From assembly GCF_022919835.1 (NCBI RefSeq), contig NZ_CP095074.1:2108001-2172000 (forward strand): 64,000 bases of DNA, given 5' to 3'. The DNA is from Halobacillus shinanisalinarum (GTDB lineage: Bacteria > Bacillota > Bacilli > Bacillales > Halobacillaceae). The translations under genes and the position numbers were made by a program. The notes below the pieces were generated by a model, which did not search any database, was not told the origin of the DNA, and worked only from the letters and a program-made list of their open reading frames with translations. Positions 34,728-43,972 of this stretch are shown in pieces; positions within the stretch are counted from its first letter, which is position 1, and the number at the start of each line of letters is the position of its first letter.

Positions 34728-36056
34728 TCACTTCTTAAATCTTGGCCAATACTTCTCATTAGCAACGATCAAGTCATCTACAATTTCTTTAGCCTTCGTT
34801 GCGCTGATTACTGTACGATTTAGCGTAAGTGCTTGAACGAGCTTCTGATAACTTGTTTCAAAATAGGCGTCAACAACTTGTTGTTCATAGGCTAACTGCC
34901 CCTCAATTAATCCTTTGTAGAAAGTAGGGATTTCTCCAACGGAAAAAGGCTTTGGGCCGCTGCTAGTTAAAAGGGCTGGTACTTCTACCATTGCATTCGC
35001 TGGTAGATTTGGGATGACCCCATTGTTTTCTACCAATACTATGAATCTCTCACCTAGATTGTATGCAAGTGATTCAGCTGCCTTAACCATAAACACACCG
35101 TGAACATCAACGTGTAACTCTTCCTCTCTGGCTGTCCCCTTGTCGATGATACGCTCACAGAGATCGTGTACATGCTTCTGACGGCCTTCAATGACTTGTC
35201 TAGCCCGTGTGTGATTAGGATCCTCCTTTTCTACCATTGCTTCTGGATAAAGGTAATATTGTAAATACGTATTTGGTAGAAATTCAGGAAAATCAATCAG
35301 CATTTGGCGAGCCTGATCGAACGTCTTTTGCCAGGAGATATCATTGGCAATTGCTTCATCTTCTGGAGAGAAACCCGTATCAATAATCCGTTCTTTCAAG
35401 CGTTCAGTAAGATCATTCCCTTCTTTATCATAAATTTTTGTAAACCACCCAAAATGATTCAGTCCGAAGTATTCCGGCACAATATCCCATACATCAATTC
35501 CGAGAATTTTTGCGTAACTAATCATGATGGCAATCGGCATATCGCAGATGTTGAGTAAACGATCATCTTTCGGAAATTCCCTGTTGAGTGCCTCCGCAAC
35601 AATTGCTGCTGGATTTGTATAATTAAGAATCCAAGCATTCGGCGAGAAGCGGCGAACATCATTTACAAGCTCGATCATATCCTTAATGGAGCGCAATCCA
35701 TAAGCCATCCCTCCAGGGCCGCACGTCTCCTGGCCAACGACTCCATGTCTTAAAGCAATCTGTTCATCTTGCTCTCGCATTGCTAAACCGCCAGTACGGA
35801 TTTGGACAAAAACAAAATCTACATTTTCAAAGGCTTCTTTTTTATCAGTAGTATAAGAGAACGATTCTAATTCTGAGTAACGTTCTTTAAATAGGATTTC
35901 TGTTGCTTTAGCATTTCGCTCCTGGCGTTGCTCATCAGTATCATAGAACACGACTTCCTTTAAGGGAAAACGGTCTTTCTCAGCTATCAAACTCATCATC
36001 ATACCCATTGTGTACGTGCTTCCACTACCGACAACAACTAAGCGCTGTTTCCTCAT
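34728..36056 (-). CDS. GH4 6-phospho-alpha-glucosidase-type glycosidase
   Basis: This 442-aa NAD- and metal-dependent GH4 enzyme starts at the third ATG, 7 nt from GGAAGGGG. VVVGSGSTYT is the dinucleotide site. The metal-binding Cys motif reads CDMP (171-174), as I recall the hallmark of alpha-specific members such as GlvA/MalA, whereas beta-specific ones have CN(V/I)P. NYTNPAA near 145 and GLNHFGW near 200 are also conserved. It probably hydrolyses a phosphorylated alpha-disaccharide delivered by the PTS. It heads the operon and is controlled by the divergent GntR gene. Confidence 0.87.
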   Translation of the reverse strand: MRKQRLVVVGSGSTYTMGMMMSLIAEKDRFPLKEVVFYDTDEQRQERNAKATEILFKERYSELESFSYTTDKKEAFENVDFVFVQIRTGGLAMREQDEQIALRHGVVGQETCGPGGMAYGLRSIKDMIELVNDVRRFSPNAWILNYTNPAAIVAEALNREFPKDDRLLNICDMPIAIMISYAKILGIDVWDIVPEYFGLNHFGWFTKIYDKEGNDLTERLKERIIDTGFSPEDEAIANDISWQKTFDQARQMLIDFPEFLPNTYLQYYLYPEAMVEKEDPNHTRARQVIEGRQKHVHDLCERIIDKGTAREEELHVDVHGVFMVKAAESLAYNLGERFIVLVENNGVIPNLPANAMVEVPALLTSSGPKPFSVGEIPTFYKGLIEGQLAYEQQVVDAYFETSYQKLVQALTLNRTVISATKAKEIVDDLIVANEKYWPRFKK

Positions 36057-36100
36057 GTACATGCCCCTTCCATTCATCTCTTACATCATTTATAACACTA

Positions 36101-36147
36101 TTATAATACATATTCAATACCAATTATGCATTATATTTGTATTATAA
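36101..36147. promoter_or_regulatory. Inverted repeat between the sugar operon and its GntR regulator
   Basis: TTATAATACA at 36101-36110 is the exact complement of TGTATTATAA at 36138-36147, 27 bp apart. Each half also contains a TATAAT-like -10. It sits between divergent transcription units, so it may be the GntR operator, the two promoters, or both. Confidence 0.45.
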
Positions 36148-36272
36148 AATAAGAAATTAAGTCATAAAAATAATTTTTCGGCATATGGAGGATGAAATAA
36201 ACTGCAGAATCCGTTATAGTTGTGTTAACGATCAATACAAATCCAATACATAATTCCATGGTGGTGATCAAC

Positions 36273-36986
36273 TTGAATGCAAATACACCTTTATATAAAC
36301 AAGTCGCCAAAAAAATTAAGAACGATATCATTACAGCAAAGCTTAATAAGGATGAGGCCATCCCTTCAGAGAACAAGCTTTCTACAAAATATCAAGTCAG
36401 CCGAGTAACAATTAGGCAATCCATAAAGTTGTTAGTTGAAGAAGACATTCTCTATCGGGTTCGTGGCAGTGGCACATATGTAAAGAATCAAAAAATTGAA
36501 CATGATATTTACCGTTTACAAAGTTTTACAGAGGAAATGACACACTTAAACCAGACACCTACAAACCAAGTCCTTGATTTTAATATGCTGGATCCTGAAG
36601 ATCAGTTGAAAGAAACACTGCAGCTTGAAAGTGGGGAGAAGGTCTTCTTTATTCGAAGATTACGATGCGTGGACAACGAACCTATGATTCTAGAGGAAAC
36701 GTATATGCCTGTTTCCTTGTTCCCTGATCTATCCGTGGATGTCATGACTCGCTCAAAATACAAATATGTAGAAAATAAAGGCTATGTCATTAAAGAGCGG
36801 CAAGGGGAGATTCTACCGTTATCCCCTAATGAGGAGTTGAAGAGGATCCTTCAGTTAGAAGGGGATGCATCCATTCTATCCATGAATTTATGGGCTTATT
36901 TTAATGATGATACGATCTTTGAGTACACACGACTGTATTTCAGAAGTGAGAAATATACGTTTAAATTCACATCTAAACGTTTCTAA
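36273..36986 (+). CDS. GntR/HutC-family transcriptional regulator
   Basis: This 237-aa protein has a winged-helix DNA-binding domain (PLYKQVAKKIKNDIITAKL, then AIPSENKLSTKYQVSRVTIR) and a UTRA effector domain (VFFIRRLRCVDNEPMILEET, SILSMNLWAYFNDDTIFEY). I chose the TTG behind GGTGGTGATC because family members begin just before the PLYKQ helix; an upstream GTG would add 17 residues. It most likely represses the divergent GH4-ChbG-PTS operon and is induced by a sugar phosphate. Confidence 0.85.
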   Translation: MNANTPLYKQVAKKIKNDIITAKLNKDEAIPSENKLSTKYQVSRVTIRQSIKLLVEEDILYRVRGSGTYVKNQKIEHDIYRLQSFTEEMTHLNQTPTNQVLDFNMLDPEDQLKETLQLESGEKVFFIRRLRCVDNEPMILEETYMPVSLFPDLSVDVMTRSKYKYVENKGYVIKERQGEILPLSPNEELKRILQLEGDASILSMNLWAYFNDDTIFEYTRLYFRSEKYTFKFTSKRF

Positions 36987-37151
36987 CTTAAAGATAGGAT
37001 TTATCTAAAAAAGCTCACGAATATTGAAGCATTGAAAAACTACTTTTCAATGACAAGGCATTTAATGAGATAGTTGCGGTTTTGGGAGATTTTTTGTTTA
37101 TTTCACTCGTTTTATATACGATTTGACGTGATATATATGCACGATTTAAAG

Positions 37152-37430
37152 TCATGTATGCGTATGTACAAATTCACCCATTCTATTTATGCCTACTTCT
37201 TGAAGCTCATGGGGTGTCATACTCTGAATTAACTCGATTTGGATGATATCTAAAATCGGAAGCTCTTTTACGTGTCCCATCGGCATAATAACCGCGTCAC
37301 AGAGAAATTTTTGCTCTCTGATAAGAATTTCTTCTGTCGTTTTGGGTGACTTGTGAACCTGGAGTGTTTCCGTTCTTCTCACAAACACAAGGAGGCCCGG
37401 GAAATGGCGAGACTCCTGTAGGATGAACAT
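37152..37430 (-). CDS. Hypothetical ORF, possibly a gene fragment
   Basis: An open frame of up to 92 codons runs from inside the palindromic repeat into unique DNA. The part outside the repeat (TTEEILIREQKFLCDAVIMP, then GHVKELPILDIIQIELIQSM) reads like real protein, but no family is recognised and no ribosome binding site supports the upstream start. It could be the 3' end of a gene cut by the repeat insertion. Confidence 0.3.
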   Translation of the reverse strand: MFILQESRHFPGLLVFVRRTETLQVHKSPKTTEEILIREQKFLCDAVIMPMGHVKELPILDIIQIELIQSMTPHELQEVGINRMGEFVHTHT

Positions 37431-37510
37431 GACAGGTGAGACCCCGGAGGACGGAGTCCGAGGAGACTCAGCGGATGCCTACGGAAAGCGAGTGATTTCC
37501 CGGACCTCCT
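37390..37510. repeat. Bacillaceae palindromic repeat element
   Basis: Ends AGGAGGCCCGGGAA and TTCCCGGACCTCCT are complementary at 13 of 14 positions. The interior (GCGAGACTCCTGTAGGATGA, GACAGGTGAGACCCCGGAGG, GCGGATGCCTACGGAAAGCG) matches the GC-rich dispersed repeat that I know from many Bacillus genomes (typically GCGAGACTCCTGCGGGA... GGTGAGACCCCGCAG... ACGGAAAGCGAAG). It is markedly richer in G and C than the flanks. No coding role is known. Confidence 0.75.
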
Positions 37511-38324
37511 TCTCCATCCAAGGAAACGGAAACATATCTCGAGATAGAGTCTTCCAGATTACTGCCTTTAACCTAATAAAAATGATTTCAAATTTCCTAC
37601 TTGACTAGGTTTAGGGAGGTACTTCCTTTTTTGCGTTTTGAATCCCTTGGGGCAGAAGGGGCTTAAATTATGAAATTGATTCAACTATAGTATAATTAAC
37701 TGTTCAAAAAAGTGAAGCCCCTTTCAACATAATAAAAGAACCCATGATAGACTCCTTCTATTGTACACAATAGTAACTCATAGGCCTTGGATTAAGCTGC
37801 TTTACACTGTGGACTAACTACTGCTAAATCAGTGAGTTATAATTCTACAGCAAAAGTTGAAGAGAATTCCGCTACCTACCGGATACTTTTGTTGATTTAG
37901 CAAACAGGTTTTTATAATTCTCTATTTTTAAGATAAAAGAAGATAGTTAGAAGGTGTAAGCAGAAGTTACCTTAGGAGGAGGCCTTACTGCAAGTTGCAT
38001 TGGGGTCAATCCGAAACCGTAGCAGAAGAAGAATTCGTCTGTACCTACCAAACCTTTATTTTAAAGTATCCATTAATGAGCTTATTTCTTGAGCAAGGAG
38101 TCTCTTTTGTGGGAATTCATGAGGTTTAAAACAAGACTAAGTATAATAGTTCTCAGCTCTCATTATCCGTAGTGTTGGGTAGCATTATCCAACAAATAGA
38201 TAGAGGTGTGATGATAAAATTAAGCTTAAGTATTTTAGGTTTTACCAATGATATGTCTGGCAATTTTTCTAATTATGGTCTTTACTATTCTCCCATTTTC
38301 AGCTACTCAATAAAAGTCTCTATA
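37511..38324. other. Gene-free stretch
   Basis: About 800 bp without a convincing gene. GAAGGGGCTT near 37657-37666 and its complement AAGCCCCTTT near 37715-37724 enclose a 50-bp loop, perhaps a remnant insertion-sequence end, since TGTTCAAAAAAGTG adjoins it. A 43-codon frame behind GAGGTG (ATG at 38212, MIKLSLSILGFTNDMSGNFS) has no recognisable relative and is not called. Confidence 0.4.
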
Positions 38325-38513
38325 TTAAATAATTTCATATGATTGATGTTTTACACTTGTATATCTATTTAAAAGCTCATCAAGTTGTTGACTGCATTTT
38401 ATTGTTCTCTTATCAGCCAATCCATACTTCATACCTAGTTCAACCATCTTCTTCTTTTTAACTGAAATAGCTGTTGATAAATCATACCGAACCGGTTCTA
38501 TCACTTGTGTCAT
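38325..38513 (-). CDS. Spo0E-like aspartyl-phosphate phosphatase
   Basis: This 62-aa protein has the Spo0E-family two-helix layout: KKKKMVELGMKYGLADKRTI followed by the signature SQQLDELLNRY. Such proteins dephosphorylate Spo0A~P and delay sporulation. The signature SQ-x-LD-x-LLN is intact, so it is probably active. The start follows GAGAGGAAG. It stands alone in a gene-poor stretch. Together with ypzI it supports an endospore former. Confidence 0.85.
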   Translation of the reverse strand: MTQVIEPVRYDLSTAISVKKKKMVELGMKYGLADKRTIKCSQQLDELLNRYTSVKHQSYEII

Positions 38514-38817
38514 CTATTTTCTTCCTCTCGTGAATGTCATTAGTTAATATAGATCATTAGTCTCAAAACACAACGGTATCATTATGATTACTTATTTAAA
38601 ATAAATCAACTGATTCTACAAACAAAGTCAATACCTCTCAAAATCAGACATTATTGTTTTTTGGTGTTTAATAAAGTATGTCTGGTACGGGATACTACGT
38701 TTATATCATTTTGAGCGTTAAAAGAACCGGTTCTGCCGATATCCAAAAGGAAGGTTAGCTTTTTCTTATATATAACTGCCCATCAAAATCTGACACTCCA
38801 TGAGAAAAAAATTAGTT
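38514..38817. other. Gene-free stretch between spo0E-like gene and carnitine operon
   Basis: The stretch contains only the upstream region of the Spo0E-like gene. I see no ORF with a ribosome binding site and no clear regulatory palindrome. Confidence 0.4.
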
Positions 38818-38852
38818 AAAAGGCGCAACCTACTACCATAGGCCGCGCCTTT
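38818..38852 (-). terminator. Terminator of the carnitine-degradation operon
   Basis: AAAGGCGCGGCCTA and TAGGTTGCGCCTTTT form a stem on the minus strand 29 bp after the thioesterase stop. Confidence 0.75.
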
Positions 38853-38880
38853 ATCGGGTTTATCTAGAAGTCCTGAGACT

Positions 38881-39357
38881 TTATTTTTTCTTACGGATCC
38901 CTATTACGCGGCCAGCTTCCTTCGGCTTTGTTTCAACAGCATACTCATCCGCCAACTGTTTTAACTTCGAAGAAATTTCTTCTGGGAACGGGCCAGGACG
39001 TCCGGATTGTTGTTCAATTCCCATCATCATCTGTTCACTGGTAGCTGCCCGTTTACCTTCAGCACCATACAACTCAAGAAAGAGATGGACACGTTTTTCA
39101 TCATAGTCAAGTACATGTGCGTGGACTTCTAGTGGTTCATTGAATTTCATTTCGGCCAAGTAACAGATATGGTTTTCAAGTGTGAACATGGTATATTGCG
39201 CCTTTTCACGAAACGTTTCATTCAAGCCCATTTCACCCATGAATCCATCAACCGCCCAGCTGAAAGCTCGAACATAATCAGCATCATTCATATGGCCATT
39301 GTAGTCAATCCATTCTTTACGTACATGATCTTTCAAAACTACTAACGTATTCGTCAT
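38881..39357 (-). CDS. Hot-dog thioesterase, probable betainyl-CoA thioesterase
   Basis: This 158-aa hot-dog thioesterase has the 4-hydroxybenzoyl-CoA-thioesterase-like opening WIDYNGHMNDADYVRAFSWA, with the catalytic Asp in NGHMNDADY. In Pseudomonas carnitine catabolism a thioesterase of this kind releases glycine betaine from betainyl-CoA; in some rhizobia a similar domain is fused to the dehydrogenase. Here it directly follows the dehydrogenase (15 bp) and is the last gene. The start ATG follows AAAGGAG. Substrate is inferred from context. Confidence 0.85.
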   Translation of the reverse strand: MTNTLVVLKDHVRKEWIDYNGHMNDADYVRAFSWAVDGFMGEMGLNETFREKAQYTMFTLENHICYLAEMKFNEPLEVHAHVLDYDEKRVHLFLELYGAEGKRAATSEQMMMGIEQQSGRPGPFPEEISSKLKQLADEYAVETKPKEAGRVIGIRKKK

Positions 39358-39372
39358 TCGTACTCTTCTCCT

Positions 39373-40344
39373 TTACAATCTGCCGTTCAAATTGGCGGCC
39401 GGCCAGTATTTTTCCAACAATTCCTGCAATTCGATTAAAAATTGGTCACGGCGTTTTTCCAATTCTGCCATATCGCAGCCTTCCGTTTGCGCTTCACAAC
39501 CGGTGATCACCTTTTCAGCCAGTTCATCAGTTAACTCTGGAGCTTCCAGTTTCGTCCATGGAAGCTTCAGGGCTGGTCCGAATTGATGAAGTAAGTGCCT
39601 CATCCCTTGTTTTCCTCCGCCCATATGCAAGGTTAGAAATGGCCCCATAAGTGCCCAGCGTAATCCTGGACCGTAAACGATGGAGGCATCGACTTCCTCT
39701 GTCGTCGCGACGCCATCATTCACGATGTGCAACGCTTCTCTCCATATCGCCTCCATCAACCTATCTGCCACGTGACCTTCAACTTCTTTTTGAACGATAA
39801 GCGGCTTCATGTTGAGACTCTCATAGAATACCCTTGATTTTTCTATGAATATCTGATCTGTTTTCTCACCACCGACAACCTCGACTAGTGGAACTAGATA
39901 AACCGGATTAAATGGATGAGCGACCATCACACGCTCCGGGTGTAATGTGCAATCCTGTTGCAGAACACTCGGAACGATCCCCGAAGTGCTTGAGGCAATG
40001 ATTGCATCCATTTTGGCGTGCTCATCAATTTCTGCAATTACTTGACGTTTCAGCGCGTCTCGCTCCGGTACATTCTCCTGGATAAAATCTGCTTCAGCCA
40101 CAGCTTTCTTTAAATCCTTTTCAAAAGAAAGGTTAGCTATTGATGCGCCTTCGCTCAGCCCGTACCTTTCCATGGCAGGCCAGGCATTCCGTACTGCTTC
40201 GTGCATATTGGATTCCGCTTCTGGCGCAGGGTCTGTTGCCGTCACTGTATAACCGTTCGCCAAAAAACGAGTGATCCAACCAGTGCCTATTACCCCTGTT
40301 CCTACTACAGTAATGTGCTTAATCAATGTATTTTGTTGTGCCAT
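39373..40344 (-). CDS. lcdH: L-carnitine 3-dehydrogenase
   Basis: This 323-aa NAD-dependent enzyme resembles 3-hydroxyacyl-CoA dehydrogenases (VVGTGVIGTGWITRFLANGY as Rossmann loop, AHPFNPVYLVPLVEVVGG near 170, GPGLRWALMGPFLTLHMGGG near 228) in the subgroup that oxidises L-carnitine to 3-dehydrocarnitine. I chose the ATG 4 nt after the BKACE stop; the earlier ATG overlaps that gene. No thioesterase domain is fused. Its neighbours (BKACE, thioesterase, GbsR regulator, opuC importer) support the carnitine assignment strongly. Confidence 0.92.
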   Translation of the reverse strand: MAQQNTLIKHITVVGTGVIGTGWITRFLANGYTVTATDPAPEAESNMHEAVRNAWPAMERYGLSEGASIANLSFEKDLKKAVAEADFIQENVPERDALKRQVIAEIDEHAKMDAIIASSTSGIVPSVLQQDCTLHPERVMVAHPFNPVYLVPLVEVVGGEKTDQIFIEKSRVFYESLNMKPLIVQKEVEGHVADRLMEAIWREALHIVNDGVATTEEVDASIVYGPGLRWALMGPFLTLHMGGGKQGMRHLLHQFGPALKLPWTKLEAPELTDELAEKVITGCEAQTEGCDMAELEKRRDQFLIELQELLEKYWPAANLNGRL

Positions 40345-40348
40345 GATG

Positions 40349-41242
40349 TTATTTATCCTTTCCATGCGGATTTCGCAGATCCAGTGTTTCTCGCGCTTCT
40401 GCTGGAGTCATAATGTCAGAACCGAGATTCTGTACGATACCTACAGCCCTGTCGACCAATTGTTCATTAGAGGCCAGAACACCTTTTTTCAAGTAAATAT
40501 TATCCTCTAGGCCTACCCGAATATTTCCACCTTGTAAAGCTGATTGGGCTACGATCGGCATTTGCATTCTCCCGATACCAAAGGCTGCCCAGCGTGCATT
40601 CTCTGGAATGCGGCTCTTCATATAAGCGATCGTTTCAGCATCAGCTGCCGCTCCCCATGGAATACCGAGGCAAAATTGGAAAAGTGGATCGCCATCAATC
40701 AGCCCTTCGTCTACCAGTTGGTTGGCGAAGCGGATATGACCGGTATCAAAGCATTCAAGTTCTGCCCGTACACCACTTTGCTGGATCAGGCTTGCCTGCT
40801 TTCTCAACCAATCTGTTGGACTAATATATACCTGATTACCAAAGTTAACACTTCCGCAATCCAACGTGCAGATTTCCGGAAGTAGTTGACCGACCGGTTC
40901 ATGGCGTTCTTCAGGTGTTTGCATATCTGTCCCTGGACCACCACGTGTCGGATCTTCATCACTTGGTATCCAATCGCCGCCTCCACCAGCAGTGATATTC
41001 AATATAACGTCCGTGTCAGCTTCCCGAACCCGTTCTACGACCTCTCGGAATAGGTTCACATCGTGACTCAATTGCCCAGTCTCCGGATCACGAGCATGAA
41101 TGTGTGCAATGGTTGCTCCTGCTTTTGCAGCTTTAATGGAAGCATCTGCGATTTCTTTTGGTGTCACAGGCACATATGGATTTTTAGAAACCGTGTCTCC
41201 AGCCCCTGTCACGGCACAAGATAATATAATTTTTTTCTGCAT
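40349..41242 (-). CDS. BKACE-family 3-dehydrocarnitine cleavage enzyme
   Basis: This 297-aa TIM-barrel protein of the BKACE (DUF849) family begins MQKKIILSCAVTGAGDTVSK and has IAHIHARDPETG (metal-binding His pair), NITAGGGGDW and the conserved Glu of RAELECFDTGHI. BKACE enzymes condense a beta-keto acid with acetyl-CoA and cleave it; members next to carnitine dehydrogenase convert 3-dehydrocarnitine and acetyl-CoA to betainyl-CoA and acetoacetate. The start is the ATG 7 nt after AAGGAGG; a longer reading lacks a site. Confidence 0.9.
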   Translation of the reverse strand: MQKKIILSCAVTGAGDTVSKNPYVPVTPKEIADASIKAAKAGATIAHIHARDPETGQLSHDVNLFREVVERVREADTDVILNITAGGGGDWIPSDEDPTRGGPGTDMQTPEERHEPVGQLLPEICTLDCGSVNFGNQVYISPTDWLRKQASLIQQSGVRAELECFDTGHIRFANQLVDEGLIDGDPLFQFCLGIPWGAAADAETIAYMKSRIPENARWAAFGIGRMQMPIVAQSALQGGNIRVGLEDNIYLKKGVLASNEQLVDRAVGIVQNLGSDIMTPAEARETLDLRNPHGKDK

Positions 41243-41294
41243 GATAAATCCTCCTTGCGTATTTCTCATTAGTATAGGATGTGCTAATAGGGAA

Positions 41295-41852
41295 CTAATT
41301 ATTTGTTTCTTTGTCTTCACGAACAGGTACGTGTTTAAAAACCTCTCCGCTTTCAAAAAACTCGATCAGCCGGTTAATCCAATCGTAGTAGTCCAGCCAA
41401 ATCCTCGTTTCCTTTAGCAATTCATCAATTTTTTGTTCAGTTTCTTCATCTAGGTTTTCAGTTTTCTCTATCTCCGCTAGCTCTCGCTGAAGTTTTTGCT
41501 CGAACATTTTGCTTTTACTTATAGCTTTGCGCCAGTTAGATGTAAATAGAGATATAAAGGTTTGATAATAATCGCGCTCAACATTATACATGTCTTTGCG
41601 CACACCTTTTTTAAATGCCTTTTCCGCAATATTAAGATCTAACATTTCACGGACAACCTGGCTCATCCGGGTTTTGCTCATACCGAGACTCTCGGATAAT
41701 TCGTCAAGAGTCATCGGTTCCCTATTCATATAAATAGTCCCGAGAACGCGCCCTACGGTTGTCGATATCCCAAACGTATGCATATTGTCGGCGATCTTTT
41801 CTACAAACTGTTCTTCAACTTCTCTCGTTTTGTCGAACGGTTTTTCTTCCAC
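41295..41852 (-). CDS. GbsR/OpcR-type regulator
   Basis: This 185-aa MarR-superfamily protein has the GbsR layout: winged helix with PMTLDELSESLGMSKTRMSQ and VVREMLDLNIAEKAFKKGVR, then a long helical tail (FTSNWRKAISKSKMFEQKLQ, EETEQKIDELLKETRIWLDY) ending near an aromatic YYDWINRL. In B. subtilis GbsR and OpcR sense choline and repress gbsAB/opuB and opuC. Here it is first in the carnitine-degradation operon and divergent from opuC, so it probably controls both. The ligand (choline, carnitine or betaine) is unknown. Confidence 0.88.
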   Translation of the reverse strand: MEEKPFDKTREVEEQFVEKIADNMHTFGISTTVGRVLGTIYMNREPMTLDELSESLGMSKTRMSQVVREMLDLNIAEKAFKKGVRKDMYNVERDYYQTFISLFTSNWRKAISKSKMFEQKLQRELAEIEKTENLDEETEQKIDELLKETRIWLDYYDWINRLIEFFESGEVFKHVPVREDKETNN

Positions 41853-42142
41853 ATACCTTCATCCTCTCGACTTCCTGCTTTATATAAAACAATGTAACAC
41901 ACCTGGTTTAAAAATGGAAAACGAGTATTTTGAAGCATTTAAAAGTTAGTAAGGGTAATCTTAAGTAAATTCCCCGATATATTTTATGCAATTAAAATTT
42001 TATAAACTATATGTATTATATATACAATAAACGCACTTTATTTTTTATAAATTCTTCTTTATACTGAGGCTATTGCCGAATCATCCTCAGTGTTGCTGGA
42101 AAAAGAAATACGATATGAAAATTTTTTGGAGGTGGCTTTAAC
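41853..42142. promoter_or_regulatory. Divergent control region of the carnitine and opuC operons
   Basis: AT-rich stretch between the regulator and opuCA. TGTAT-TATAT-ATACA near 42013-42027 is a palindrome suited to a GbsR-type operator. TATACT near 42061 may be the -10 of opuC, without a clear -35. CTGAGG and CCTCAG near 42065-42091 could form a small leader hairpin. These are visual predictions. Confidence 0.45.
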
Positions 42143-43288
42143 TTGCTGAAATTCGATCACGTAACAAAAGTGTACGAGGGAGAAAATAAAGCGGTTGATA
42201 ATATGAACTTGGAGGTTGAGAAAGGGGAATTCGTTGTTTTTATCGGGCCAAGTGGTTGCGGAAAAACAACAACAATGAAAATGATTAACCGTCTGATAGA
42301 GCCTTCACAAGGGAGTATTCTTATTGAAGGGGAAAATATTTTGGAAAAAGATTTGGTGCAGCTCAGGCGTGAAATTGGCTACGTCATTCAACAAATTGGA
42401 TTGTTTCCACATATGACGATACAAGAGAACATTTCACTAGTTCCAAAGCTGTTGAAATGGCCTGAGGATAAACGCCGCAGCCGTGCAGAAGAATTACTAC
42501 AGCTTGTGGACATGGAGCAGGGCTATCTGGATCGCTTCCCGCATGAACTAAGTGGGGGTCAACAACAGCGTATTGGCGTATTACGTGCGCTTGCAGCAGA
42601 TCCTCCTCTCATCTTAATGGACGAACCGTTCGGTGCTCTTGATCCGATCACACGAGATTCATTACAGGAAGAATTTAAGAAACTGCAGCAATCACTAGGG
42701 AAAACGATCGTATTTGTCACACACGATATGGATGAAGCCCTTAAGCTGGCAGACCGAATTGTGATTATGCGTGACGGACAATTGGTACAAGTCGGAACTC
42801 CTGATGAAATTCTGCGAAATCCAGTCGACAACTTTGTAGAAGAGTTTATTGGCAAAGAACGGTTGGTACAAGCAAGACCGACCATACAAACCGTTGAACA
42901 GATTATGAGTCCCGACCCCGCAACAGTGACCGAAGACAAAACACTATCTGAAGCGATTCAAATCATGAAGCAGCGCAGAGTGGATTCATTGCTTGTTGTT
43001 GACGGTCAGGGAATTTTAAAAGGTTATATTGATATTGAAATTATTGATCAAAATCGTAAAAGAGCAACTCAAGTAGGGGATGTACTGAATACGGAATTGT
43101 ACACGGTAACAGAAGGAACATTGCTGCGGGATACGATCCACAAAATATTAAGAAGAGGCATGAAATATGTCCCAGTTATTGATGAGGAACAACACCTTCG
43201 TGGTCTCGTGACCAGAGCCAGCCTTGCTGATGTTGTATATGACTCCATTTGGGGCGAAGAGGATCAACTCGCCACGACGGATCTATAG
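42143..43288 (+). CDS. opuCA: Osmoprotectant ABC importer, ATPase with CBS domains
   Basis: This 381-aa protein has an ABC ATPase domain (Walker [10 protein letters not shown], signature LSGGQQQR, Walker [13 protein letters not shown]) and two C-terminal CBS motifs (about 250-365, starting [18 protein letters not shown]), the OpuCA/OpuBA layout. CBS domains may sense ionic strength or nucleotides. It powers uptake of glycine betaine, carnitine and choline. The TTG start follows GGAGGTGG. The neighbouring carnitine genes suggest the broad-specificity OpuC type rather than the choline-only OpuB type. Confidence 0.93.
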   Translation: MLKFDHVTKVYEGENKAVDNMNLEVEKGEFVVFIGPSGCGKTTTMKMINRLIEPSQGSILIEGENILEKDLVQLRREIGYVIQQIGLFPHMTIQENISLVPKLLKWPEDKRRSRAEELLQLVDMEQGYLDRFPHELSGGQQQRIGVLRALAADPPLILMDEPFGALDPITRDSLQEEFKKLQQSLGKTIVFVTHDMDEALKLADRIVIMRDGQLVQVGTPDEILRNPVDNFVEEFIGKERLVQARPTIQTVEQIMSPDPATVTEDKTLSEAIQIMKQRRVDSLLVVDGQGILKGYIDIEIIDQNRKRATQVGDVLNTELYTVTEGTLLRDTIHKILRRGMKYVPVIDEEQHLRGLVTRASLADVVYDSIWGEEDQLATTDL

Positions 43289-43299
43289 GAGGGGATGAG

Positions 43300-43953
43300 A
43301 TGGATCAAATGTTAGAGTTTTTAGCGAACAATGGAAATGAATTGTTAATGAAAACATGGGAACACTTTTACATTTCGCTGATCGCCGTTCTACTTGGCGT
43401 TATCGTTGCGATTCCTCTGGGAGTGGCGCTTACACGCGTTCCTAAACTTGCAGGATTTATAATCGGAACGGTCGGGGTCGTTCAAACATTTCCAAGCCTT
43501 GCGATCCTTGCCTTCTTTATCCCTATTCTCGGGGTTGGGAAGGTTCCTGCCATTGCCGCATTATTTTTCTATTCAATGTTACCAATGTTAAGAAACACCT
43601 ATATAGGGGTGAAAGACGTTAACAAAAGCTTGTTGGAAGCAGGACGTGGAATGGGTATGAGCGGCCTGCAGCGTATCCGTGATGTTGAATTACCGCTTGC
43701 CGTTCCGGTTATTATGGCAGGTGTTCGAGTATCAACGGTTTACCTGATTGGTTGGGCAACCCTTGCTTCGTTTATCGGTGCCGGCGGATTGGGTGATTAC
43801 ATTTTTAACGGATTAAACCTGTACCGTCCAGACCTTATCATCGCAGGGGCTATCCCTGTTACCTTAATGGCGATGTTAACGGACTTACTTCTTGGACGTC
43901 TTGAGAGAGGAGCGACACCGAAAGGCATCAGAGATTCACAGGAAGCCTTTTAG
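43300..43953 (+). CDS. opuCB: Osmoprotectant ABC importer, permease 1
   Basis: This 217-aa permease has about five or six helices and the cytoplasmic coupling loop [22 protein letters not shown]. The start is the ATG 5 nt after AGGAGGGG; at 217 aa it has the same length as B. subtilis OpuCB. It lies 11 bp after opuCA. Confidence 0.92.
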   Translation: MDQMLEFLANNGNELLMKTWEHFYISLIAVLLGVIVAIPLGVALTRVPKLAGFIIGTVGVVQTFPSLAILAFFIPILGVGKVPAIAALFFYSMLPMLRNTYIGVKDVNKSLLEAGRGMGMSGLQRIRDVELPLAVPVIMAGVRVSTVYLIGWATLASFIGAGGLGDYIFNGLNLYRPDLIIAGAIPVTLMAMLTDLLLGRLERGATPKGIRDSQEAF

Positions 43954-43972
43954 AAAGGGGGATCATTACAAG

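Noticed and set aside
37152..37430. Confident gene call for the 92-codon frame
   Set aside because: Its start lies inside a dispersed repeat and it has no family match; kept as a low-confidence hypothetical only.
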